In this document: positions 1-5,832 of the stretch, piece after piece | How positions within the stretch are numbered: position 1 is the stretch's first letter | How the letters are laid out: each line of letters opens with the position of its first letter | Origin: Polynucleobacter sp. | GTDB taxonomy: Bacteria > Pseudomonadota > Gammaproteobacteria > Burkholderiales > Burkholderiaceae | Assembly: GCA_023257325.1 (NCBI GenBank) | Contig: JALRCP010000148.1 | Location: forward strand, 1 to 8,749 | Direction of reading: 5' to 3' | Length of the DNA: 8,749 nt | The notes under the pieces: model-generated | Database searches by the model: none | What the model saw: the letters and a program-made list of their open reading frames with translations, nothing else | Told to the model about the DNA's origin: nothing | Made by a program: the position numbers and the translations under genes

Positions 1-122
1 TGAGCCATTTTTGCAGCAACCACTTTCAAGCCAGCAGCTTCAAAACGAGCGTAAATTTGACCAATAACGTTCTTAGCTACTGCATCAGGTTTGATAATAG
101 AAAGGGTGCGCTCAATCGCCAT
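1..122 (-). CDS. ndk: Nucleoside diphosphate kinase, N-terminal part (runs off the left edge)
   Basis: Ndk transfers the gamma-phosphate of ATP to nucleoside diphosphates through a phosphohistidine and so balances the NTP/dNTP pools in the cytoplasm. Reading the minus strand from the ATG at 122-120 gives 40 codons starting [20 protein letters not shown], the standard Ndk N-terminus: the [11 protein letters not shown] strand followed by the helix [20 protein letters not shown]. The catalytic histidine lies beyond the window edge and cannot be checked. The start is supported by a GGAG at 133-130, seven bases upstream, and by a promoter further upstream. In Burkholderiales ndk usually precedes rlmN, which would lie outside this window. 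Family assignment is firm despite the short length. Confidence 0.93.
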   Translation of the reverse strand, partial: MAIERTLSIIKPDAVAKNVIGQIYARFEAAGLKVVAAKMA

Positions 123-159
123 GACAAAACTCCATTGTTTGATAGTTTAAAAACCCCAA

Positions 160-188
160 ATTATACAGTGTTCAGACCATCTTTTTAA
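160..188 (-). promoter_or_regulatory. Predicted sigma70 promoter of ndk
   Basis: On the minus strand a perfect -10 hexamer TATAAT (165-160) is preceded by a 17-base spacer and a 4/6 match to the -35 box, TTAAAA (188-183). The predicted transcript would begin about 30 bases upstream of the ndk ATG, leaving a short leader that contains the GGAG ribosome site. The -35 hexamer falls inside one of three TTTTTAAG repeats in this spacer. Prediction from sequence only. Confidence 0.65.
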
Positions 189-251
189 GGGTTAATACGA
201 GTAAAAGCATTGATTTTTAAGGAAAAGTCCCTCAAGACAAGGGCTTAAAAA
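182..251. repeat. Three copies of TTTTTAAG in the ndk-yccA spacer
   Basis: TTTTTAAGG occurs at 182-190 and 214-222 in direct orientation, and CTTAAAAA (the reverse complement of TTTTTAAG) at 244-251. Start-to-start distances are 32 and 30 bases, about three helical turns each. The first copy overlaps the predicted ndk -35 box. It could be a protein-binding or bending array, but in an AT-rich spacer chance is a real alternative. Confidence 0.35.
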
Positions 252-315
252 TACCCTCAGATCGAAAAAACTCCTGAAAACACCCCTATTTGGCTATCAA
301 CAATCGATTTTGCCC

Positions 316-342
316 TTGAATTTCATAAGAAATGTCTATACT
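316..342 (+). promoter_or_regulatory. Possible promoter of the yccA-like gene
   Basis: TTGAAT (316-321) and TATACT (337-342) resemble -35 and -10 boxes, but the spacer is only 15 bases, shorter than the usual 16-18. TATACT alone is a 5/6 match. A start near 349 would give a leader of about 47 bases opening with a small hairpin (353-366). The CCCTTGAAT upstream half also resembles the -35 part of heat-shock (sigma32) promoters, but no CCCCAT-like -10 element is present, so the sigma class is unclear. Confidence 0.4.
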
Positions 343-352
343 TAGAGCACGA

Positions 353-366
353 GCCCAGTGGTGGGC
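353..366 (+). other. Small hairpin in the yccA leader
   Basis: GCCCA (353-357), loop GTGG, TGGGC (362-366) can pair over five GC-rich base pairs. If transcription starts near 349 the hairpin would sit at the extreme 5' end of the mRNA, about 18 bases before the AAAGGAG ribosome site, which it does not cover. A 5'-end stem can protect mRNA from RNA pyrophosphohydrolase/RNase E decay; that role is inference. Confidence 0.4.
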
Positions 367-383
367 GAGTCATGTTTATACAT

Positions 384-390
384 AAAGGAG
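384..390 (+). promoter_or_regulatory. Ribosome binding site that fixes the yccA start
   Basis: AAAGGAG sits five bases before the ATG at 396. An in-frame ATG at 372 would add eight residues (MFIHKGVS), but it overlaps the leader and has no Shine-Dalgarno sequence of its own, so the start at 396 is preferred. Confidence 0.8.
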
Positions 391-395
391 TCTCA

Positions 396-1097
396 ATGAG
401 CGATTTAAACACTTATGGTTTTGGAAATAGCGGCGCTACAACCAGCGTTCAGGTCCGCAACCGGGTGTTACGTAACACCTACGCCCTTTTGGCGTTGTCA
501 ATGGTCCCTACAGTTTTAGGCGCATGGATTGGTGTTGCAACAGGATTTTCATTGTTTGCAGGTAGCCCATTCATGGGTCTCATCGCATTCTTTGCCATTG
601 CGTTTGGTTTCTTCTGGGCCATCGAAAAGAATAAAGACACCGGTTTGGGCGTTGCCCTCTTACTTGGCTTTACATTCTTCATGGGCTTGATGCTCTCACG
701 CTTGCTAGGTTCAATTTTGGGCTTTAGCAATGGCGCCAGCTTGATCATGACGGCCTTTGGCGGTACCGCTGTTATTTTTGCTGGTATGGCCAGCTTAGCG
801 GGTAGCGTGAAAAAAGACCTTTCACAAGGCTTAGGTAAATGGTTATTCGCGGGCGTGATTTTGTTGATCTTGGCTTCAATTGCAAATATCTGGTTACAGA
901 TGCCTGCATTGATGCTCACCATCAGCGTGGTGGCGATTGCGATTTTCTCAGCCTTTATCTTGGTAGATGTTCAACGCGTGATCAATGGTGGTGAAACTAA
1001 CTATGTGATTGCTACCTTAAGCATTTATTTGAGTGTTTACAACGTGTTTAGCAACTTGCTTGCTTTACTCGGCATTTTTGGTGGAGACAGAGAGTAA
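396..1097 (+). CDS. yccA: YccA-type Bax inhibitor-1 family inner membrane protein
   Basis: A 233-residue polytopic inner-membrane protein of the Bax inhibitor-1/UPF0005 family. Seven hydrophobic segments are visible at roughly 28-48, 57-76, 83-105, 115-135, 147-167, 170-190 and 206-228, behind a polar N-terminal tail of about 25 residues. It matches E. coli YccA more closely than other family members: VLRNTYALL at 24-32, GGTAVIF at 122-128, and the C-terminal run GGETNYVIATLSIYLSVYN. In E. coli YccA is a substrate and modulator of the FtsH protease, whose degradation starts from the cytosolic N-terminal tail; the same role here is inference. In the calcium-leak relative BsYetJ two aspartates form a pH sensor. 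One is kept here as D191 (LVDVQ), but the second position is serine (S213), as in E. coli YccA, so a YetJ-like leak is not supported. The gene stands alone, divergent from ndk and convergent with rlmD. Confidence 0.9.
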   Translation: MSDLNTYGFGNSGATTSVQVRNRVLRNTYALLALSMVPTVLGAWIGVATGFSLFAGSPFMGLIAFFAIAFGFFWAIEKNKDTGLGVALLLGFTFFMGLMLSRLLGSILGFSNGASLIMTAFGGTAVIFAGMASLAGSVKKDLSQGLGKWLFAGVILLILASIANIWLQMPALMLTISVVAIAIFSAFILVDVQRVINGGETNYVIATLSIYLSVYNVFSNLLALLGIFGGDRE

Positions 1098-1119
1098 TTA
1101 TTCATACTCTTTCAATCAA

Positions 1120-1146
1120 AAAAAGGCCAGCTATGCTGGCCTTTTT
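1120..1146. terminator. Bidirectional intrinsic terminator between yccA and rlmD
   Basis: AAAAAGGCCAGC (1120-1131), loop TAT, then GCTGGCCTTTTT (1135-1146) form a perfect 12-bp inverted repeat. The GC core of seven pairs is flanked by an A-tract on one side and a T-tract on the other, so the RNA of either strand is a stem followed by U residues. It lies 22 bases past the yccA stop and 18 bases past the rlmD stop, and serves both convergent transcripts. Confidence 0.92.
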
Positions 1147-1164
1147 CTATGACGTGCAGAGAAT

Positions 1165-2523
1165 TTATCGTTCAAATACGGCCATCGATTCAATGTGCGA
1201 AGTATGAGGGAACATGTTGATCACGCCTGCAGACTTTAAGCGATACCCAGCTTGCCCTACTAAGATTCCGACATCTCTGGCCAAGGTGGCTGGATTGCAA
1301 GAAACGTAAACCACCCGCTTGGGTAAATAGCTTTGATCCCGAGCATCCTTGGATTGGGCCAACTCAGCCAATGCCATTGATAAAGCCATGGCGCCATCGC
1401 GGGGAGGATCAATCAACCATTTATCAGCAGTGCCCCAAGATCGAATGGTCGACGCCGTGACTTCAAATAAGTTATCGCAAGCGAAACTCACTGAAGCATC
1501 CAATTGATTGTGTTTGGCATTTTGCAAGGCTCTTTGAGTGAGCAATTCACTGCCTTCAACCCCGAATACCTGAGAAGAGTAGCGCGCAAGCGGTAACGTG
1601 AAGTTACCAATTCCACAAAATAGATCAATGACACGTTCATGGGGCTGTGGATCTAGCAATCGAACGGCGCGACCAACCAAAACCTGATTGACTTGGTGAT
1701 TCACTTGCGTAAAGTCTGTTGGTTTAAAGGGCATCTCGATGCCAAATTCTGGCAATCGATAACATAAGAAACTATTTTGAGGGTGAAAAGGCTTGGCGCT
1801 CTCTAGTCCAGCCGATTGCAACCATAGATCCACCCCATGAATTTCTGAAAAATTTTTCAATAAATTCTCATCATGAGACGATAAAGGTTCTAAATGTCGC
1901 AATACAAAAACTGTTTTGAATAAATTGACCTGCTCTCCCTCGCCAATGGCAAATTCCAACTGAGCCATCTTTCCCGGGATTGATAACTGTGAAATCAGCT
2001 CACGCCATTGAGGCAATAAGTCTGAGACATGGGGTGGAAGAATGTCGCAAGAGAGCATGTCAGTAATGCGACTGCCCTTCTTTTGATGAAACCCAACCAA
2101 CACACGACCCTTGGGTATTTTGAAAATGGAGAGGCGACCCCGATAGCGATAACCCCAAGTAGGACCTGCGATTGGACGCAAAAGAACTTCAGGACGTACG
2201 CGCCCTAAGTATTTCAAATTATCTTCAAGAACCCTCTGCTTGATAGCCAACTGCGCCCTAGCATCCAGGTGTTGCATAGAACAACCACCACACTCCTGAA
2301 ATGAAGGACACTTGGGCGCAATTCTGCTAGCAGATGCTCGGTAAATTTGTTTGAGCTTGGCTAATTCAAATTTACTTTTAATTTTGTAAGACTCAAACTC
2401 AACCTCTTCACCCGGCAAGGCGCCATCAATAAATACCACCTTACCAGGAATACCCTGCTCATCCAGAGGGCGAGCAACACCCTGGGCTTCTAAATTAAGA
2501 GATTCGACAATGACTCGGGTCAC
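1165..2523 (-). CDS. rlmD: 23S rRNA (uracil(1939)-C(5))-methyltransferase RlmD
   Basis: RlmD (RumA) methylates C5 of U1939 in 23S rRNA using S-adenosylmethionine and carries a [4Fe-4S] cluster. The 452-residue product shows an N-terminal TRAM RNA-binding domain (about 1-57) and four cluster cysteines at C72, C78, C81 and C159 (CPSFQECGGC plus LSCD). The SAM-binding loop is DLFCGIGNF at 300-308, followed by IDPPRDGA at 371-378. The catalytic nucleophile is C409 in VSCNPATLARD and the general base E445 in HIESM. All hallmark residues are present and the length is close to the E. coli enzyme (about 430). The start codon is GTG at 2523-2521, overlapping the TGA stop of the upstream exonuclease gene (GTGA). 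No strong Shine-Dalgarno sequence precedes it, so translational coupling is likely. It is the last gene of the minus-strand run and ends just before the shared terminator. Confidence 0.95.
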   Translation of the reverse strand: MTRVIVESLNLEAQGVARPLDEQGIPGKVVFIDGALPGEEVEFESYKIKSKFELAKLKQIYRASASRIAPKCPSFQECGGCSMQHLDARAQLAIKQRVLEDNLKYLGRVRPEVLLRPIAGPTWGYRYRGRLSIFKIPKGRVLVGFHQKKGSRITDMLSCDILPPHVSDLLPQWRELISQLSIPGKMAQLEFAIGEGEQVNLFKTVFVLRHLEPLSSHDENLLKNFSEIHGVDLWLQSAGLESAKPFHPQNSFLCYRLPEFGIEMPFKPTDFTQVNHQVNQVLVGRAVRLLDPQPHERVIDLFCGIGNFTLPLARYSSQVFGVEGSELLTQRALQNAKHNQLDASVSFACDNLFEVTASTIRSWGTADKWLIDPPRDGAMALSMALAELAQSKDARDQSYLPKRVVYVSCNPATLARDVGILVGQAGYRLKSAGVINMFPHTSHIESMAVFER

Positions 2524-3353
2524 AAAAGATCTTTAGGGTCCGCTGAAAACAGATTCAAGTACTCCTGCCAAAAAGCACCTGACGAAGTTTTGGATTCTTT
2601 AAGAATCTCATCTTTAACAAATTGAATCTCTTCTTGGTACTCCTCTGGAGATACACCACCACGCATTCGTTGAAAACGGCAATAAACCAGATAAGTATTC
2701 ACCACATCCGTTTCACAGTAATCACGGATTTCTTTAATCTTGCCGTCCAAAAATCCTTGCCAAACTTGACCACCATCCATGCCCATCTTTCCAGGAAAAC
2801 CACAAAGCTTGGCCATGGCATCCAAAGGGGCATTGGCACGACCTGAAAATTTTGCCAATAAATCCATCAAATCAATGTGACGCATGTGATAGCGACTGAT
2901 GTAATTGTTCCATTTGAAATCTCGGCTATCACTGTCACCACTCTCACCCATTTCCCAATATCGCGATGACACCACACCATTGATTAACGCCCGATAGTGC
3001 AAAACAGGCAAATCAAAACCGCTGCCATTCCATGAAACCAGCTGAGGGGTGTACTTTTCAATTAAATCGAAAAATGCTTGAATGATCTCTTTCTCTGAAC
3101 TGTTGCTATCGCCAAGACTGCCCACCTTAAATTGAGGTGAACCATCTTTGGTTGTGCGGCGAATCACACAAGAAATCGCGACAACTTTTTGCAAATGCAA
3201 AGGCATGAAATCGCTACCAGTCTTCTCTTTACGCTCAGCCATGGCTTGAGTCACCACATCAACATCACTCACAGAATCTGGAATGTTTTCCAAACGACGG
3301 ATACCCGCAGCATCTGGAATGGTCTCTATATCAAAAACTAATACACCGGCCAT
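2520..3353 (-). CDS. Predicted 3'-5' exonuclease, PolB exonuclease-domain family
   Basis: This 277-residue protein belongs to the DnaQ-like/RNase H fold family related to the exonuclease domain of DNA polymerase B (as I recall, COG3298/Pfam DNA_pol_B_exo2). The metal-binding motifs appear in order: Exo I FDIET with D8 and E10; Exo II SWNGSGFDLPVL with N109 and D114; the conserved HIDLMD at 159-164; and Exo III YCETD with Y212 and D216. It has no polymerase domain and is a stand-alone nuclease. The physiological substrate is not known to me; a role in DNA repair or RNA processing is open. The ATG at 3353 has AAGGTG six to seven bases upstream (AGG at 3362-3360). It begins 22 bases after rpoS and its stop overlaps the rlmD start by four bases, so the exonuclease and RlmD are probably made together from a transcript that also carries rpoS. 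Confidence 0.88.
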   Translation of the reverse strand: MAGVLVFDIETIPDAAGIRRLENIPDSVSDVDVVTQAMAERKEKTGSDFMPLHLQKVVAISCVIRRTTKDGSPQFKVGSLGDSNSSEKEIIQAFFDLIEKYTPQLVSWNGSGFDLPVLHYRALINGVVSSRYWEMGESGDSDSRDFKWNNYISRYHMRHIDLMDLLAKFSGRANAPLDAMAKLCGFPGKMGMDGGQVWQGFLDGKIKEIRDYCETDVVNTYLVYCRFQRMRGGVSPEEYQEEIQFVKDEILKESKTSSGAFWQEYLNLFSADPKDLL

Positions 3354-3375
3354 GAGGCACCTTTTTAATCTGGAA

Positions 3376-4335
3376 TTAATGATCTAAAACAGAATCTTTA
3401 TCTAAGCCATGACTTTGCAAATGCTTCTTTAACTTGATTAAAGCCTCTTGCTGAATTTGACGGACACGCTCTTTTGAAAGATTGAGCTCATTGGCGACCG
3501 ATTCTAAAGTAGCTGGCTCGCGATGATCTAAACCATAGCGACGCAAAATAACTAATCGCTGATCTTCTTTGAGATTCTTTAACCAAGCACGCAACATTTC
3601 TTCAAGCTGAGACTTCTCAACCTCTTGATCGGGACCTGCACTGCGTTGGTCTGAGATTAAATCCAACAAACTAGAGCCGGGGTCTAAATCTCTGGGAGCA
3701 TCTAAGGACGTGCTGTGTTCTGCCATGGCCAAAATATCAGCCACGTCCTCTAAAGATTTTCCCGTCAAACTGGCAATGTCTTCCATGTCAGGCAAGCGCC
3801 CTTCAGATGCCAAAGCTTGCTCAAGAAATCGTCGAGCTCGCAAAACTTGGTTAATTTCGCGAATCACGTGAACAGGCAAACGCACCGTTCTAACTTGATC
3901 CATTAATCCTTTCTCAATACTTTGCCGAATCCACCAGGTGGCGTAAGTTGAGAAACGAAAACCTCGACTAGGTTCAAACTTATCTAAGGCATGCATCAGC
4001 CCTAAATTGCCCTCCTCAATCAAATCAGGAAGAGGCAAGCCACGATTCATATAGGTTTTTGCAATGCTCACGACCAAGCGAAGATTGTGTTCAATCATTG
4101 CTTGCCTTGCCGCAAAATCTCCCTCTTTGGCTAGGGTGGCAACCTTCAGCTCTTCTTGAGGTGTAAATAAAGGTTTGCTAGCTATTTGTTGTAAATAGCG
4201 CTGAACCAAATCTGCTGTGAGTTCAGCAGCAAGCACATCCCTTAACTCTTCTGCATCTAACTCTTGATCATCAAAATCATTCAGATCAGAAAAGTCCTTA
4301 GATGAGGGATTGTCTGAATCGAATGATTGACTCAT
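3376..4335 (-). CDS. rpoS: RNA polymerase sigma factor RpoS (stationary phase/general stress)
   Basis: RpoS directs RNA polymerase to general stress and stationary-phase promoters. From the ATG at 4335 the protein has 319 residues and the group-2 sigma70 layout: a short acidic N-terminus without region 1.1 (1-40), region 1.2 (about 43-75), region 2.1-2.2 (NLRLVVSIAKTYMNRG to ALDKFEP, 84-122), region 2.3-2.4 (FRFSTYATWWIRQSIEKG, 126-143), region 3 (about 160-235) and region 4 with the helix-turn-helix LESVANELNLSKERVRQIQ (277-295). Region 2.4 has Q138 and E141, as in E. coli RpoS (E155), where the housekeeping sigma70 has T440. The location just after surE-pcm-nlpD is the classic rpoS setting. 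A TTG at 4341 would overlap the nlpD stop (TTGA) and add two residues. The ATG, two bases after that stop, is preferred, but neither start has a clear Shine-Dalgarno sequence. Arg159 stands where E. coli RpoS has Lys173. Confidence 0.93.
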   Translation of the reverse strand: MSQSFDSDNPSSKDFSDLNDFDDQELDAEELRDVLAAELTADLVQRYLQQIASKPLFTPQEELKVATLAKEGDFAARQAMIEHNLRLVVSIAKTYMNRGLPLPDLIEEGNLGLMHALDKFEPSRGFRFSTYATWWIRQSIEKGLMDQVRTVRLPVHVIREINQVLRARRFLEQALASEGRLPDMEDIASLTGKSLEDVADILAMAEHSTSLDAPRDLDPGSSLLDLISDQRSAGPDQEVEKSQLEEMLRAWLKNLKEDQRLVILRRYGLDHREPATLESVANELNLSKERVRQIQQEALIKLKKHLQSHGLDKDSVLDH

Positions 4336-4337
4336 GA

Positions 4338-5159
4338 TCAAGGTAAGAATGACATTGGATCAACTGGCTTGCCGTTTTTACGAACTTCGAAATGAAGTTT
4401 GACTCGATCTGAATCGGTATTGCCCATTTCGGCAATCTTTTGAGCTTTTTTTACCAAATCACCCTCTTTAACTAGCAAGGTACGATTATGAGCGTATGCG
4501 GTTAGGTAAGTATTGTCGTGTTTAACAATCACTAAATTACCATAGCCTCTTAAGCTATTACCTGCGTACACGACTTTGCCATCCGCAGCTGCTTGAATTG
4601 GGTCGCCCGCTTTGCCACCAATTCCAATTCCTTTATTTTTACCTTCATCAAAACGATCAACCACCTCTCCTTTTGAGGGCCAAGACAAACGAATGCCTGC
4701 ATCATTTGACAATGCTTCAACTTTAGACTCGGCTTTGGCTTCTGACTTTGGCTCAGACTTGGGTTCTGATTTTGTGACTTTTGTTTCTGGCTTAACAAGA
4801 TCCTTGCTAGCCGCAGGCTTATCTTGTTTGACCTCGATGCGCGATGCCACAGGTTTACTTGTCTTGGGTGGCACCACACGAATCACTTGATCGACTTCAA
4901 TCAAATTGATATCTGAAATATTGTTCCATTCAGCAATGTCACGGTGCGATTGGCCATGATCTAACGCAATTCTTAATAGGGTATCACCACGTTTAATCCG
5001 ATAGTGTCCAACTGGAACAGGCTCAAGACTTTTTCCGCTAGAACGATCAACCACAGGCGCTGGGGTTGAACGAGTGGCACATCCTGACTGAAATAAAACA
5101 GTCAAGGATGTTAAAGCGATTATCAAAATACGAAATAAAGTCATAAGCTCACTAACCAT
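4338..5159 (-). CDS. nlpD: NlpD-type lipoprotein, LysM plus degenerate LytM/M23 domain (amidase activator)
   Basis: NlpD is an outer-membrane lipoprotein that activates the cell-separation amidase AmiC. The 273-residue product has a lipoprotein signal peptide ending at C27 (VLFQSGC), a LysM peptidoglycan-binding domain at about 52-95 (HYRIKRGDTLLRIA), a charged Lys/Ser/Glu linker (about 97-150) with tandem KSEP units, and a C-terminal LytM/M23 domain (about 176-271). Active M23 peptidases bind zinc with an HxxxD and an HxH motif. Here the first region reads NKGIGIGGKAG, lacking both His and Asp, while H224 (AYAHN) and H256 (LHFEVR) remain. The domain is therefore expected to be catalytically dead and regulatory, as in E. 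coli NlpD. The lipobox -3 residue is Gln rather than the usual Leu. A second ATG at 5144 would give a more typical 22-residue prepeptide, so the start is uncertain. The gene begins three bases after pcm. Confidence 0.9.
   Translation of the reverse strand: MVSELMTLFRILIIALTSLTVLFQSGCATRSTPAPVVDRSSGKSLEPVPVGHYRIKRGDTLLRIALDHGQSHRDIAEWNNISDINLIEVDQVIRVVPPKTSKPVASRIEVKQDKPAASKDLVKPETKVTKSEPKSEPKSEAKAESKVEALSNDAGIRLSWPSKGEVVDRFDEGKNKGIGIGGKAGDPIQAAADGKVVYAGNSLRGYGNLVIVKHDNTYLTAYAHNRTLLVKEGDLVKKAQKIAEMGNTDSDRVKLHFEVRKNGKPVDPMSFLP
4731..4772 (-). repeat. Short tandem coding repeat in the NlpD linker (KSEP units)
   Basis: On the minus strand this stretch encodes imperfect four-residue units, KSEP-KSEP-KSEA-KAES (residues 130-145 of NlpD), in the hydrophilic linker between the LysM and LytM domains. 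The DNA repeats are imperfect 12-base units with varied synonymous codons. Such linkers usually span the distance from membrane to peptidoglycan, and unit number may vary between strains. Confidence 0.6.
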
Positions 5160-5162
5160 TAA

Positions 5163-5819
5163 CTACACAGTACCTGATTGTAAAGGTACAAAAAATACTT
5201 CTTCAAGAACTGTTCGTTGGTAGCGCTGGGAACTCACTCGCTCAACCACCACCAATTGCTGCTCTTCTTCATTTTTGGCCACAGGAGCGACTAAACGACC
5301 TCCAATGGCCAACTGATCTAACAACGCATCTGGGATACCCAAACCAGCAGCTGCCAAAATCACTCCATCAAATGGGGCTGCTTGAGGAAGGCCTCGAATA
5401 CCATCCCCATAAACCAAGCGCAAATTAGGAATCCGAAAAGGTCTCAATTTAGCCCGAGCTTGCTCATGCAAAGGCTTGATTCGCTCAATAGAATAAACCT
5501 CTTGCGCCACCAAACTCAAAATCGCCGCTTGATAACCACACCCCGTTCCAATCTCAAGGACCTTGCCCAACTCTTTTTTAGGTTTAAACAATAATTCAAC
5601 CATTCTGGCTACAACAGATGGTTTGGAAATTGTTTGCTGATGACCAATTGGCAAGGCGGAATCTTCATAAGCACGCCCGTCCAAAGCTTGATCAATAAAG
5701 GCATGCCTAGGCACGGTTGCAATAGCCTCTAAAACCTGGCGATGACGCACTCCGCCGAGGGCGACTTTCTCAGCCAATTGAAGACGTGCTTTGTCATGAA
5801 GAGGATCTTTTTTAACCAC
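5163..5819 (-). CDS. pcm: Protein-L-isoaspartate O-methyltransferase
   Basis: Pcm methylates L-isoaspartyl residues that form in ageing proteins, starting their repair to L-aspartate in the cytoplasm. The 218-residue product has the family substrate-site motif ALPIGHQQTISKP (55-67), the SAM-binding glycine loop VLEIGTGCGYQAAIL (87-101), an acidic residue after the second strand (SIERIK, E112), and GDG at 138-140. Length matches E. coli Pcm (208). The motif after the fourth strand reads AAAGLGIP (156-163) where E. coli has TAAPPEIP. It starts with GTG at 5819, supported by an AGG at 5827-5825 five bases upstream; no in-frame ATG lies nearby. It is 13 bases after surE and three bases before nlpD, the same order as in gammaproteobacteria. 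Confidence 0.95.
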   Translation of the reverse strand: MVKKDPLHDKARLQLAEKVALGGVRHRQVLEAIATVPRHAFIDQALDGRAYEDSALPIGHQQTISKPSVVARMVELLFKPKKELGKVLEIGTGCGYQAAILSLVAQEVYSIERIKPLHEQARAKLRPFRIPNLRLVYGDGIRGLPQAAPFDGVILAAAGLGIPDALLDQLAIGGRLVAPVAKNEEEQQLVVVERVSSQRYQRTVLEEVFFVPLQSGTV

Positions 5820-5832
5820 AACGACCTATCTT

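Noticed and set aside
372..395. Upstream ATG extension of yccA (eight extra residues)
   Set aside because: The strong AAAGGAG at 384-390 serves the ATG at 396, and the extra residues do not resemble the family N-terminus.
479..922. 147-codon open frame antisense to yccA
   Set aside because: It is the complement of a clear membrane-protein gene; its product is Lys/Pro-rich with no recognisable family, and there is no ribosome site or promoter for it.
2622..2846. 74-codon plus-strand frame inside the exonuclease gene
   Set aside because: Antisense shadow of a gene with intact catalytic motifs; no supporting signals.
4550..4890. Open frames of about 100 codons in other frames of nlpD
   Set aside because: They arise from the repetitive Lys/Ser/Glu linker and mirror its repeats; no independent coding signal.
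4341..5159. Internal rpoS promoter inside nlpD, as in E. coli
   Set aside because: Several AT-rich hexamers (for example TATCAA and TAATAG on the minus strand) were examined, but none had a fitting -35 at 16-18 bases, so no site can be supported by eye.
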